NCBI RefSeq assembly: GCF_048060115.1
Contig: NZ_JBHMIM010000005.1
Location: 103,197 to 167,196, forward strand
From: Micromonospora_E sp048060115
Lineage (GTDB): Bacteria; Actinomycetota; Actinomycetes; Mycobacteriales; Micromonosporaceae
Direction: 5' to 3'
DNA length: 64,000 bases
Positions 51,401 through 59,434 of this stretch are shown here, piece by piece. The notes beneath the pieces are model-generated. The model ran no database searches and was not told the DNA's origin. It saw only the letters and a program-made list of their open reading frames with translations. Within the stretch, counting starts at the first letter, position 1; each line of letters begins with the position of its first letter. The position numbers and the translations under genes are program-made.

Positions 51401-52037
51401 GTGAGAAGCCGGTGACGCCGACGTTGACCACCAGGTCGACCCCGGGCAGTAGCTCTGGGTAGGTGACCTGGTCGTCGTCGATGGTCGGCTCGGGCAGTGG
51501 GCCCGGCCAGTCCAGTGTCATGCTGCGGCCGGCGCGTTCGACGCGTACCAGTGGGGTGTCGCCGCCGCCGGAGAGTCGCAGCCCGAGCACGGCGGCCCGG
51601 GGGCCGATGCTGCCGTCGGCCGCGGTGACCAGAGTCGCGTCGGTCGGTACCCAGCGGCCGTCGCGCACCACCCGCGCCGGCTGGGCGTGCTCCACCGACG
51701 TCAACGTGCCATCGGGGTTGGCGTACGTCTCGCGGGTCTCGCCCCGGAAGGCGCCGATCTCCACCCGCTCGCCGGTCTCGACCGCGTGGGCGACGGCTTC
51801 CGCCTCGGTCTGCCGGATCGGGCCTTCCCCGGCAGCCGGCAGCAGCGCAGGGGCGGCCGCCGGTGCCGCCGGGTCCGGGCCGCCGTCGGCTGGCCGGTCC
51901 ACCATTGCGTACGCGGCGAGCAGCCCGGCCAGTCCGAGACTGAGCCCCAGCCCGCGCCGCCAGTGAATCTTCCGCCTGCCACCGATCACGTCACTGCCCT
52001 CCCCCGTGCTGCCGTCGGACTTGTCAATCATGGCCAT
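48405..52037 (-). CDS. Secreted LamG/DNRLRE-type protein of the toxin locus
   Basis: A 1210-residue protein. ATG 52037 overlaps the FG-GAP stop (TGATG); a GTG at 51989 after GGGGGAGGG is an alternative start. A signal-anchor (GLGLSLGLAGLLAAYAMV) is followed by a region common to actinobacterial Rhs-associated proteins, a DNRLRE-like beta domain (SAEFRVTMTHTYDSTAHNV, then WNNKPALSV), an Ig-like part and two LamG domains (GEWGLGEAVGAATAEDARGN; GYWPLDDVSDNRSPAYDE). It lies 52 bp before the rhs gene and is almost certainly cotranscribed. It is probably a surface-binding partner of the Rhs protein. Confidence 0.85.
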   Translation of the reverse strand: MAMIDKSDGSTGEGSDVIGGRRKIHWRRGLGLSLGLAGLLAAYAMVDRPADGGPDPAAPAAAPALLPAAGEGPIRQTEAEAVAHAVETGERVEIGAFRGETRETYANPDGTLTSVEHAQPARVVRDGRWVPTDATLVTAADGSIGPRAAVLGLRLSGGGDTPLVRVERAGRSMTLDWPGPLPEPTIDDDQVTYPELLPGVDLVVNVGVTGFSHVLVVKTPQAAQQPELAELQFDLDTAGLTVQDDPEGGLAAVDEVTGAAVLEAAAPVMWDSGDGAAPGRAGADTVDVVDPAESAPPGASSVPIGWRVDGDQLTLLPDQAMLADPETTWPVYIDPIWQDTRNSGWTMVASGYPNEKTWKFSGTEGVGECPVSSGQCAGVGVKRIYYALPTPYSGRTILSAEFRVTMTHTYDSTAHNVSLYRAGSGISSGTNWNNKPALSVLQQTKAPTAKQSSCTSTNQNVGFTATAAVREAASKGWSTTTFGLRATSETDHTAWKRFCGNAILSVNYNRTPTQPKRADLTMSPGGVCVTGTNRPYVDTPPTLFMVLRDPDHSSAHTEQVRGEIHYYWYDSAGIRINRYFTTGWKASGSRFQYTLPSNIPQNTPITWEVRTGDSHAWSKWSWEADAHANCQFVYDSTAPAAPDIDSPEYLPLDAGEHTSACVEDDQHRGGVGIYGTFTFDSASTDTVRYLYGFNTNPLPDNELVPSSAGGPVSLRWMPVDDRTTIVTVQAVDQSGLRSAIATCVFSVPTRLAAGEWGLGEAVGAATAEDARGNHPAIAGAGVTFGVPGPGCGDSGPQCQFDRAIRFTGDATGSYLATTSSALIDTSTGFGASAWVRLTDDTTDRVAISQDGSGEPGFTLGFDAGTGRWEFAIPATDVLSLTGWSVTSAAPAIRDEWTHLAAAYDPHLKTMTLYVNGDVQPAVQRRSAWKSRGAVQIGRAYARSGHTAGWAGELADIAVFDRVLVPREVSVLSTLRPIRLGYWPLDDVSDNRSPAYDEDGQELLLEGGAHLYAPDVDADPFAEPPLVGGGHLVLDGVDDRARTEAPVAVTDGSFTVAARVRLPSPTCGDRDQAVLSQAGVAASGFVIRCGSANRWELVLPHSDTNDPQATVVFDGEQLPNADQYGQHLAVVYDAFRNEVRLYVNGELTATGAATYTAGWRANGPLQVGRALHNGGFGQYLGGVVDEVRVYTGVADDTAIQEMARPDPNPYL

Positions 52038-55000
52038 CAGTTGACCGCCGCACCGAAGGCGACCGCCGCGGCCGGGAATCCGCCCTCGCCGGCCCGCCAC
52101 ACGTGTTGCGGCGTGGCCGAACCGGTTGCCAGCGCCGACCAGGGCAGGGCGTAGACCGCCCGTTCCTGGTACGGGCTGGCGACGTAGAGATGGTTCTGGT
52201 CGCCGGCGATCGACACGCCGACGAGTTCCTGGGCGACCGGGGTGCCCGGCAGGCCGGTGGCGGCGCGCTCCACGGTGGCGTATCCGCTGATCGGATCCGC
52301 AGCCGCACCGAACACCCGGACCACCCCGGCATCGGCCGCCGATCCGGTGTCCTCACCGGGCGCGGCGACGGCGAGCAGCAGGTTCTGTGCCGTCGCTGCC
52401 GTACCGGGGGCGAGATTGACCAGGTGCACCTGCTCGCCGAAGTAGTCGCCCTCCTCGTCCCCGCTCGGGACGCCGACGATGTGCTGGGCGATCACCGGCA
52501 GCTCGGTGAAGCCGCTGTCGGTGAGGTGGAACCGCTGCACGACGCCGGTGTCGAGGGTGCCGGTTGGGCCGTACTCCTTGCCCGGTACGCCGACGGCGAG
52601 GAACGAATCGGTCCCGCCGGCTGGTGCACCGGCCGCACGGTAGTCGACCATGGACAGTGACTTGCCGAACGTGTCGTTGGCGGTGGAGGTGCCCCACACT
52701 CCGGCCCAGTTCTGGTCGATCGCGCTGACCGGGGTCGGCCGGCCGGAGGTGTACTGGTGGCGGAAGACGTTGACCGCGCCGGCGAAGACCTCGGCACCGA
52801 TCGCCTCCCCGGGCGAGCCGATCGCGAAGTGGTTGCTGGAGGCTGCCAGCGAGTAGCCGGTCAGGTCGTCGTTCTCCAGCGCCCCGACGACGCCGTTGCC
52901 GCCCTGGCTGAGTAGGACGTTCGCGGTGCCGCGCAGGTAGTGCACGACACCGGTGTCGACGGCGGTGCCGACGTCCTCGCCGGGGGCACCGATGAGCAGG
53001 AACGGCTCACCGGTGGCGGTGCGTCCGGCGGCAAGCGAGAAGCCGAACCAGTCGCCGGCCTCGGCGGTCTCCGGGAACTCGGCCTGGCTCTGGTGCAGCA
53101 TCCTCGACGCCGGGCCGCCGGCGAGCCCGTCCGGGGAGCCGAGCAGCACGTACACCGCGCCGCTGTCGGCCTGGCCGGTGAGATCTTCGTACGGTGCCCC
53201 GACCGCCAGGTCGGTGCAGCCGTCGTTGTTGATGTCGTAGCTGGCCAGCGCGAAGCCGAACTGGTCGCCTGCCTCGGCGAGCCCGGACCCCTGGATGTTG
53301 TCCTTGTGCAGCGTGTCGACGGTGCCGCCGTCGCCGTACCTCACATGAACCTGGCCGGCCTTGGCATGCCCGGCGACGGTCGCTTCCGGGTCGGCGATGG
53401 CGACGTCGGGCACCCCGTCGCCGTCATAGTCGTTGGCGACCCCACCGGCGCAGCCGTCGACCGGTGGCACTGTCACGTACACGGTCATTTCGCAGAAGCT
53501 GGTCCACACCGCGCTGCCGCTGACCCCGTCGTTGGCCCGGACCCGCCACTGGTAGCGGCCGCCGTCGACGAACACGCCAGCCGGCACGGTGATACTCGCG
53601 GTTGCACCGGATGCGACGCTGGTGACGGTCTGACCGCCGAGCCGGGCCGAGGCACCGACCGCCCACCATTCGAACTCCACCGACATCGCCGTACCGTCGC
53701 CATCGGCGACGCTGGCCCGCAGCTGCGGAGTGAGGGTGTTGACCAGCGGTCGGCCGGTGCCGGTGACGCAGGCGGTCGCCGGCACCGTCGACCGGGCGGT
53801 GACCGTAGGCCACGAGTTGTAGGTGACCGCCGCGTACGGTACCTGCGAGGTGGCGGTGGTGTCCCGGGAGCGGAACTGTTTGAAGGTGGCGGTGTCGGTC
53901 TCGTCGGTGGCCCGGACGCCCATGTGGGCCTGGCTGGCGCCGGCGGTTGCCGCCCGTTGGAAGAACGCGGTGCCGCTGATCGTCGACCAGCCGTCGTCGC
54001 AGCTGGCGTCGTAGCCCTTGGTCATCGTGGAGGTCGCCTCGCGGTGCAGCCACTGCGGCTGGTTGGTCCACCGGGTGGCGGTGCTGGCCGCGTCGGTGCT
54101 CCAGATCTCCCAGGCCTTCGGGGTGCAGGTGTGCGACCACCAGTTCCAGAAGTAGACGGTCGCCGAGTTGATCTGTTTGCCGGCCAGCACCGCCGAGTTC
54201 CAGCTGATGAACGACCGGGTGATCGTCGGCGGGCTGGTGGCGAGCAGGCCGATCTGCAGATCGTTGGTGCCGCTCTGGTTGGTGGTGACGCTCTCCCGCA
54301 CGTACGCGTCGAAGGTGGTGGACAGCGGGTCGACCGTCGGATCGAGGGTCACCGGGTAGACCGTTTCGGGGGCGTCGAGCCAGCCGATGTCGGGCCGCAG
54401 TAGCAGGTCGACACCGTCGGGGCGGGCGGTGACCGTGGTTTCGATCGAGGCGGTGCGGGCCGGCGTACCGGCCGGGGTGGTCTGTGCGTCCCACATCGCC
54501 GGTGCGGGCACGGTCGCCAGGGTGGCACCGTCCGGGCCGGTGAGGGTGACACCGCCCTGTTCGTCGTGGCGATGCCCGGCGATGCCCGGTCCGGTCAACG
54601 TGAGCGGGACTTCACGCACCCGGTCGACCGCGTCGCGGTTCTTGACCGTGAGCAGCTGCTCGAACCCGGTCCGAGTGGCCCGCACCAGCAGGTCCACATC
54701 GGGCAGCACGTCGGGGTAGGTGGCGACCGGTCCGTCCAACCGCGGCTCGGGCAGCGCGCCGGTCCAGCTCATCGCGACCCGGCCGGTGCCGTGCCCGACC
54801 GCGGCCAACTCGTGGCTGCCGGCCGGGCGGGCGCCGGAGATTCGCAGGTCGTTCGGGTGGGCGACGGGCGTGACCGTGCCGTCCGTGGCGTGGTGCAGCC
54901 GCAGGTCGACCGGCACCCAGCCGCCGTCGCGACGGACCCGGACCACGTCGGCGGAGATCAGTGCCTCCAGCTGACCGTCGGGTCGGGCCCAGACCTCGGT

Positions 55001-55222
55001 GGTCTCGGAGGTCTGGCCGTCGACACGTACGGGTTGGCCACTGTCGTGTGCGGCCAGCAGCGCACGTCCCTCCTCCGTGGCCGGTGCCGCCAACGCATCG
55101 ATGGGTCGGCGTGGATTGTCGACGTTGACCACTGCGGCGACGGCCAGCAGTACAGCTGCGGTGCTCAGCGCCGCCATCCGTCGTGATGCGAATCCGGGCG
55201 CACGCCAGCGACCCACTGCCAT
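52037..55222 (-). CDS. Secreted FG-GAP repeat protein of the toxin locus
   Basis: A 1061-residue exported protein. ATG 55222 follows GGGGGAGGACCAA; a longer in-frame start at 55294 would lie within the promoter. The signal peptide region is MAALSTAAVLLAVAAVV. The N-terminal half shares the DNRLRE-like layout of the next gene (FISWNSAVLAGKQINSATVY, then TRWTNQPQW). The C-terminal half has FG-GAP/integrin-type repeats (NDYDGDGVPDVAIADPEA, GDQFGFALASYDINNDGCTD, AGDWFGFSLAAG), forming a beta-propeller with Ca-binding DxDxDG loops. It is the first gene of the three-gene rhs operon. Confidence 0.87.
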   Translation of the reverse strand: MAVGRWRAPGFASRRMAALSTAAVLLAVAAVVNVDNPRRPIDALAAPATEEGRALLAAHDSGQPVRVDGQTSETTEVWARPDGQLEALISADVVRVRRDGGWVPVDLRLHHATDGTVTPVAHPNDLRISGARPAGSHELAAVGHGTGRVAMSWTGALPEPRLDGPVATYPDVLPDVDLLVRATRTGFEQLLTVKNRDAVDRVREVPLTLTGPGIAGHRHDEQGGVTLTGPDGATLATVPAPAMWDAQTTPAGTPARTASIETTVTARPDGVDLLLRPDIGWLDAPETVYPVTLDPTVDPLSTTFDAYVRESVTTNQSGTNDLQIGLLATSPPTITRSFISWNSAVLAGKQINSATVYFWNWWSHTCTPKAWEIWSTDAASTATRWTNQPQWLHREATSTMTKGYDASCDDGWSTISGTAFFQRAATAGASQAHMGVRATDETDTATFKQFRSRDTTATSQVPYAAVTYNSWPTVTARSTVPATACVTGTGRPLVNTLTPQLRASVADGDGTAMSVEFEWWAVGASARLGGQTVTSVASGATASITVPAGVFVDGGRYQWRVRANDGVSGSAVWTSFCEMTVYVTVPPVDGCAGGVANDYDGDGVPDVAIADPEATVAGHAKAGQVHVRYGDGGTVDTLHKDNIQGSGLAEAGDQFGFALASYDINNDGCTDLAVGAPYEDLTGQADSGAVYVLLGSPDGLAGGPASRMLHQSQAEFPETAEAGDWFGFSLAAGRTATGEPFLLIGAPGEDVGTAVDTGVVHYLRGTANVLLSQGGNGVVGALENDDLTGYSLAASSNHFAIGSPGEAIGAEVFAGAVNVFRHQYTSGRPTPVSAIDQNWAGVWGTSTANDTFGKSLSMVDYRAAGAPAGGTDSFLAVGVPGKEYGPTGTLDTGVVQRFHLTDSGFTELPVIAQHIVGVPSGDEEGDYFGEQVHLVNLAPGTAATAQNLLLAVAAPGEDTGSAADAGVVRVFGAAADPISGYATVERAATGLPGTPVAQELVGVSIAGDQNHLYVASPYQERAVYALPWSALATGSATPQHVWRAGEGGFPAAAVAFGAAVN

Positions 55223-55265
55223 TTGGTCCTCCCCCGTGCCAGACCTCGAAGTAGAGTGGATCGTG

Positions 55266-55294
55266 ACGCTACGGGTTGGGAAATTTACTGTCAA
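55266..55294 (-). promoter_or_regulatory. Promoter of the FG-GAP/LamG/rhs operon
   Basis: Minus-strand TTGACA (55289-55294), 17 bp, TAGCGT (55266-55271): a near-consensus housekeeping promoter about 44 bp before ATG 55222. The leader (GATCCACT, then GTCTGGCACGGGGGAG) is nearly the same as that of the 34491-36359 gene. Confidence 0.72.
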
Positions 55295-55446
55295 TCAATA
55301 CTTAGCGTCATCTATGGCCGCCCCAACCGGGTGGCGCGCAGGTCACAACCTGTCTAGTTGCGGACAGTCATACTTCCGATCCGATCAGTAATGTCGCCAG
55401 GGTCTTGTTCAGCCATGCCACGTCACCATGCTCAGTGGAGGAACTC

Positions 55447-56778
55447 TTGATCAGCCTCTCCCACCGCCGACCGGCAGCTCGGCCGCTGACCCGGCTGCTG
55501 TCCATCACCGCCGTGATAGCCGGCTCCCAACTGCCGATCTCTCCCGCCGCCGCCAGCATGGCGCCGCCCGGGGACATCCAGGCCGACCAGGGATCCCGCG
55601 CCGTCGCGGTCAGCCAGGACGGGCGATACGCCTACTTCCACAGCGCAGCGAAGAACCTCGCGCCGGGCCTCGCCACCAGCAGCCATCTCTATCGCCGGGA
55701 CCTGCGAAGCAGCGCCACTGAACTCGTGGACATCTCCCATGTCGGCTCCGCGCCGTCGGCAGGTGTGTCGGGTGCCGCTTTCACCAGTGCGGACGGCCGC
55801 TGGGTGATGTTTCTCAGCCGGGCCGGCAACCTGGTGCCGACGGACCGCAACGGCATCGACGACATCTTCATCCGGGACATGGACCAGCAGACCACCGAAC
55901 TCGTCTCGGTGGCGACGGACGGCACCCAGGCAAACGGCTGGTCCGGCCCGGCGGGACTGAGCGACGACGGACGCTTCGCCGTTTTCCAGTCGAATGCCAC
56001 GAATCTCGTCGCGGGTGGTACGCCGGCCGGCGTCCGGCACATCTACGTCCGGGATCGATTGCTGGGGACCACCGAGGTGGTCACCGACGTCCCGGCGACC
56101 TCGATCGCGCCGGGCTGGAGCCCGATGGTCAGCGCGGACGGTAGGTCCGTGGCGTACGACCTCTACCTGCCCGGACCGTCGGGCGCTCCGCTGTGGACCA
56201 CCATCATCCACGACCTGACCACCGGGGCCACCGAATTTGCAAGCGTCGCGACCGACGGCACCAGGGCGAACGCGCAGTCCAACGTCGTCGCGGTCGGCGG
56301 CGACGGCGACTTCGTCCTGCTGAGATCCGACGCGTCGAACCTCGTCTACCACGACACCAACGGCTACTCGGACGTGTTCGTACGCAACCTGAAGCGGGGC
56401 ATCACGAAGATCGCCAGCCTGGCGTACGACGGCAGCCAGGCCGATGGGCCGTCCATCGCGTACGACATCAGTGACAACGGCCGGTACGTCGCCTTCGGCT
56501 CGGCCGCCGCGAACCTGATGCCGGGCGACACCAACGGTGTCCCGGACGTCTTCGTCCGGGACCGGCGGGACACCGGCGTCACCCACCTGGTCAGCGTCGC
56601 CGCCGACGGCAGCCCGGCCAACGGGCCGTCCGATGCGGCGGCGATCAGCGCGCAGGGACGCTTCGTGCTGTTCTCCTCGTCAGCGACGAATCTGGTCGAC
56701 GGCGACACCAACGGCTACTCGGACGTCTTCCTACGCAACCTCGCCACCGGCACCACGGTGCGGGTCAGCGTGGGGTGA
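55447..56778 (+). CDS. Secreted TolB/PD40-type beta-propeller protein
   Basis: A 443-residue exported protein. TTG 55447 follows TGGAGGAACTC. The signal peptide includes RLLSITAVIAGSQLPISPAA. The body consists of repeated propeller blades (VAVSQDGRYAYFHSAAKNLA, GLSDDGRFAVFQSNATNL, DISDNGRYVAFGSAAANL and AISAQGRFVLFSSSATNL, each followed by DxFVRD/LR(N/D)L). This PD40/WD40-like pattern is common in secreted actinomycete proteins of unknown role. It is divergent from the rhs operon and shares a 224-bp intergenic region with it, so co-regulation is possible. Confidence 0.85.
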   Translation: MISLSHRRPAARPLTRLLSITAVIAGSQLPISPAAASMAPPGDIQADQGSRAVAVSQDGRYAYFHSAAKNLAPGLATSSHLYRRDLRSSATELVDISHVGSAPSAGVSGAAFTSADGRWVMFLSRAGNLVPTDRNGIDDIFIRDMDQQTTELVSVATDGTQANGWSGPAGLSDDGRFAVFQSNATNLVAGGTPAGVRHIYVRDRLLGTTEVVTDVPATSIAPGWSPMVSADGRSVAYDLYLPGPSGAPLWTTIIHDLTTGATEFASVATDGTRANAQSNVVAVGGDGDFVLLRSDASNLVYHDTNGYSDVFVRNLKRGITKIASLAYDGSQADGPSIAYDISDNGRYVAFGSAAANLMPGDTNGVPDVFVRDRRDTGVTHLVSVAADGSPANGPSDAAAISAQGRFVLFSSSATNLVDGDTNGYSDVFLRNLATGTTVRVSVG

Positions 56779-56829
56779 CGGCCCGGCGGCGGCCGGCCGG
56801 TGCCCAGCGATGCCACCGGCCGGCCGACG

Positions 56830-57594
56830 CTACCCGCCGCGGCGCAGATGGACGCTCGGCTGGCCGTCCGGGTCGACGCCGACCTGGGCCGACACCTGGT
56901 AGACCGTGGCGATCCGGTCAGGGGTGAGCACGGCGGCCGGCGGTCCGGCGGCCACCGCCCGGCCTGCGTGCAGGAGCAGAATCTCGTCGCAGAAGCGGGC
57001 CGCCAGGTTGAGGTCGTGCAGTGCCGCGACCACGGTGATCGAGGCGCTGGCCAGGTGGTGCAGCAGATCCAGCTGGTGGCGGATGTCCAGATGGTTCGTC
57101 GGCTCGTCGAGCAGCAGCACCCGGGGTTGCTGCAGCAGCGCGCGGGCGATGTCGACCCGTTGACGTTCCCCGCCGGACAGCGACGACCAGCGGCGGTCGG
57201 CGAAACCGGGCAGCCCGGCGGCATCGAGGGCCTGTTCGGCGGCGGCAAGGTCGGCAGCGGCGGTGGCGGCGAGCAGCGGCCGGTGCGGGATCCGGGCCAG
57301 CAGCAGTACGTCGAGCACCGACATGTCGACGTCGGCGGCCGAGTGCTGGGTGACCAGGGCCAGCGTCCGGGCCAACGCCCGGCGCGGAATCGTGGTGGCG
57401 TCGACGCCGTCGAGCAGCACCCGCCCGGAGTCCGGCCGTCGCAGTCCGGCGAGCACCCGCAGCAGGCTCGACTTGCCGGAGCCGTTCGGCCCCAGCAGCC
57501 CGACCAGGCTGCCCCCGGCGGCGTCGAGCGTCACGTCGGCGAGCAACGGCTTGCCGCGTACCGACCAGGAGATCCTCTCGGCCTGGACTCTCAT
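56830..57594 (-). CDS. ABC transporter ATPase, ferric-siderophore/cobalamin type
   Basis: A 254-residue FecE/BtuD-like ATPase: Walker A GPNGSGKSS, Q-loop VTQHSAADVD, signature LSGGERQR, Walker B VLLLDEPTNHLD, and the switch His in VVAALHDLNLAA. It starts at ATG 57594, overlapping the permease stop by four bases. It is the last gene of the import operon and supplies energy for uptake. Confidence 0.95.
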   Translation of the reverse strand: MRVQAERISWSVRGKPLLADVTLDAAGGSLVGLLGPNGSGKSSLLRVLAGLRRPDSGRVLLDGVDATTIPRRALARTLALVTQHSAADVDMSVLDVLLLARIPHRPLLAATAAADLAAAEQALDAAGLPGFADRRWSSLSGGERQRVDIARALLQQPRVLLLDEPTNHLDIRHQLDLLHHLASASITVVAALHDLNLAARFCDEILLLHAGRAVAAGPPAAVLTPDRIATVYQVSAQVGVDPDGQPSVHLRRGG

Positions 57595-58655
57595 GCCGGC
57601 GCCTGCCGGCGGCGGATGAGCAGCGCGAACGCCGGCACGCCGAGCAGCGCGGTGACCACCCCGACCGGCACCTCCTGCGGCGCGAAAACGGTCCGGGCGG
57701 CGGTGTCCGCCCAGATCAGGAAGGTGGCACCGATGACCGCGCAGGTGGGCAGCAGGATCCGGTGCCGGGAGCCGACCAGCAGCCGGGCGGCGTGCGGCAC
57801 GGTCAGCCCGACGAAGCCGATCGCCCCGCTCGCCGCGACCAGCACCGCAGCCAGCAGCGCGGTGGTGGTGAACAGCGCCGCCCGTACCTTGGCCGGGGAG
57901 AAGCCGAGTGACTGGGCGACGTCGGTGCCGAACGCGAACGCGTCGAGCGCGGGGGTGGCCGCCCAGCAGATCAGCAACGCCCCGGCGGCGACGGCGGCGG
58001 CGAGCGCGACCGACGGCCAACTCGCCATGGTGAGCGAGCCGAGCAGCCAGAAGGTGACCCCCCGGGTCTGCTGCGGCGACGCGGTGGAGACCACGATCAG
58101 GCTGGTGATGGCGGCGAAGAGTTGGCCGACGGCGACCCCGGCGAGCAGGATCCGCGACGGTTCGGTCCAGCGGCGACCGGCCAGGGCCAGCGCGGCGACG
58201 AAGGCGGCGACCGCGCCGACGAACGCGCCGCCGGTGAGCGCGGCGGTGCCGGCGCCGAGGCCGAAGACCAGCACCGACACCGCGCCGGTGGAGGCCCCGG
58301 CGGAGATGCCCAGCAGGTACGGGTCGGCGAGCGGGTTGCGGGTCAACGCCTGCAGCACCGCGCCGCAGACTGCGAGACCGCCGCCGACCAGGCCGGCGAG
58401 CAGGACCCGAGGGGTACGCAGGTTCCACACGATGGAATCGGCCAGTGGCGGCAGCGGGTCCAGCGGCAGGCCGAGGTGCACGCCGTGGGTACGGAACACG
58501 TCGGCGACGGTCAAATCGGCGGTGCCGATGGTGGTGGCGCCGGCGACGCTGAGCGCCAACGCGACGACGGCCAGGGCCAGCACCGGCCCTCGGGTGCGGG
58601 CACTGCGCGCCGCCCGCACCCGAACGGGATTCGCCCGTGGCGGCGCGACGGTCAT
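57591..58655 (-). CDS. FecCD-family permease
   Basis: A 354-residue, about ten-helix permease. It has the family signature ITSLIVVSTASPQQTRGVTFWL and the VLLAGLVGGGLAVCGAVLQAL motif near GNPLADPYLLG, here RNPLADPYLLGISAGASTGA. It transports ferric siderophores, heme or cobalamin. ATG 58655 overlaps the methyltransferase stop by four bases. Confidence 0.95.
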   Translation of the reverse strand: MTVAPPRANPVRVRAARSARTRGPVLALAVVALALSVAGATTIGTADLTVADVFRTHGVHLGLPLDPLPPLADSIVWNLRTPRVLLAGLVGGGLAVCGAVLQALTRNPLADPYLLGISAGASTGAVSVLVFGLGAGTAALTGGAFVGAVAAFVAALALAGRRWTEPSRILLAGVAVGQLFAAITSLIVVSTASPQQTRGVTFWLLGSLTMASWPSVALAAAVAAGALLICWAATPALDAFAFGTDVAQSLGFSPAKVRAALFTTTALLAAVLVAASGAIGFVGLTVPHAARLLVGSRHRILLPTCAVIGATFLIWADTAARTVFAPQEVPVGVVTALLGVPAFALLIRRRQAPA

Positions 58656-59434
58656 CGGCGGGCGAAGACCACGTAGTCGTCGAGGTACTGCCAGACGGGG
58701 CCTACCTCGGCGAAGCCGGCGGTCCGCAGCGCGGCGAGGTGGAACTCCAGCGGCGCGAGGGGCTGCTGCGGCCGGTCGGCGAAGCGCCGCTCGCGTTCCG
58801 GGGCGAGCGCGGCCAGTGCCGGAGTGCGGGCGGCTTCGGCGTGCCAGGCGTCGTAGCGCAGCGCTCCGGCGGCGAACCCGGCCTCGCGGGTCTGCTCGTC
58901 GTGGCGCCGGGCGACGGCCTGGCGGGTCGGAGCGTCCGGGCCGAACCGCAGGTGGTCGGCGTTGAGCAGCAGTCCACCGGGGCGCAACAGTCCGGCGGTC
59001 GCGGTGTAGACGCCGAGCAGCTGGGCCGGCGAAAGCCAGTGCAGCGCGGTGGAGCTGAGCACGGCGTCGACGTGGTCGACGCCGAGTCGGCCGGTCCAGC
59101 CGTCGGCGACCAGGTCGAGGTCGTGCACGACGGCCCGGTCGCCGTGGGTGGCGAGCGCGCCGGTGGCGATCCGCAGCAGGATCGGGTCGTGGTCGACGGC
59201 GACGCAGCGGGCCTGCGGCAGCGCGGTGAGCACCCGGTCGGCGATGGCGCCGGGTCCGCAGGCCAGGTCGAGCACGGTGATCGGGCCGTCGCCGAGGTGC
59301 AGTCGCACCATGTCGATCATCACCTGGAAGCGGTTCTCCCGGTGGGCGACGTACGCGGACTGCTGGGTGTCCCACAGGTCCAGCAGCCGACGGGCGTCGG
59401 CGGTGGTGAGCTGGTCGTTGATCAGATCGGTCAT
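58652..59434 (-). CDS. SAM-dependent methyltransferase inside the ABC operon
   Basis: A 260-residue class I methyltransferase. The SAM motif I is VLDLACGPGAIADRVL, with the acidic end of strand 2 in CVAVDHDPILL and the motif IV region DAVLSSTALHWLSPAQ. It is translationally coupled on both sides (four-base overlaps), which implies a role tied to the imported compound, such as modifying or releasing it. The substrate is unknown. Confidence 0.88.
   Translation of the reverse strand: MTDLINDQLTTADARRLLDLWDTQQSAYVAHRENRFQVMIDMVRLHLGDGPITVLDLACGPGAIADRVLTALPQARCVAVDHDPILLRIATGALATHGDRAVVHDLDLVADGWTGRLGVDHVDAVLSSTALHWLSPAQLLGVYTATAGLLRPGGLLLNADHLRFGPDAPTRQAVARRHDEQTREAGFAAGALRYDAWHAEAARTPALAALAPERERRFADRPQQPLAPLEFHLAALRTAGFAEVGPVWQYLDDYVVFARR

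Noticed and set aside
44852..51404. Long plus-strand frames of more than 1100 codons opposite the rhs and LamG genes
   Set aside because: They mirror the codon structure of the true minus-strand genes, have no ribosome sites and no protein family resemblance.
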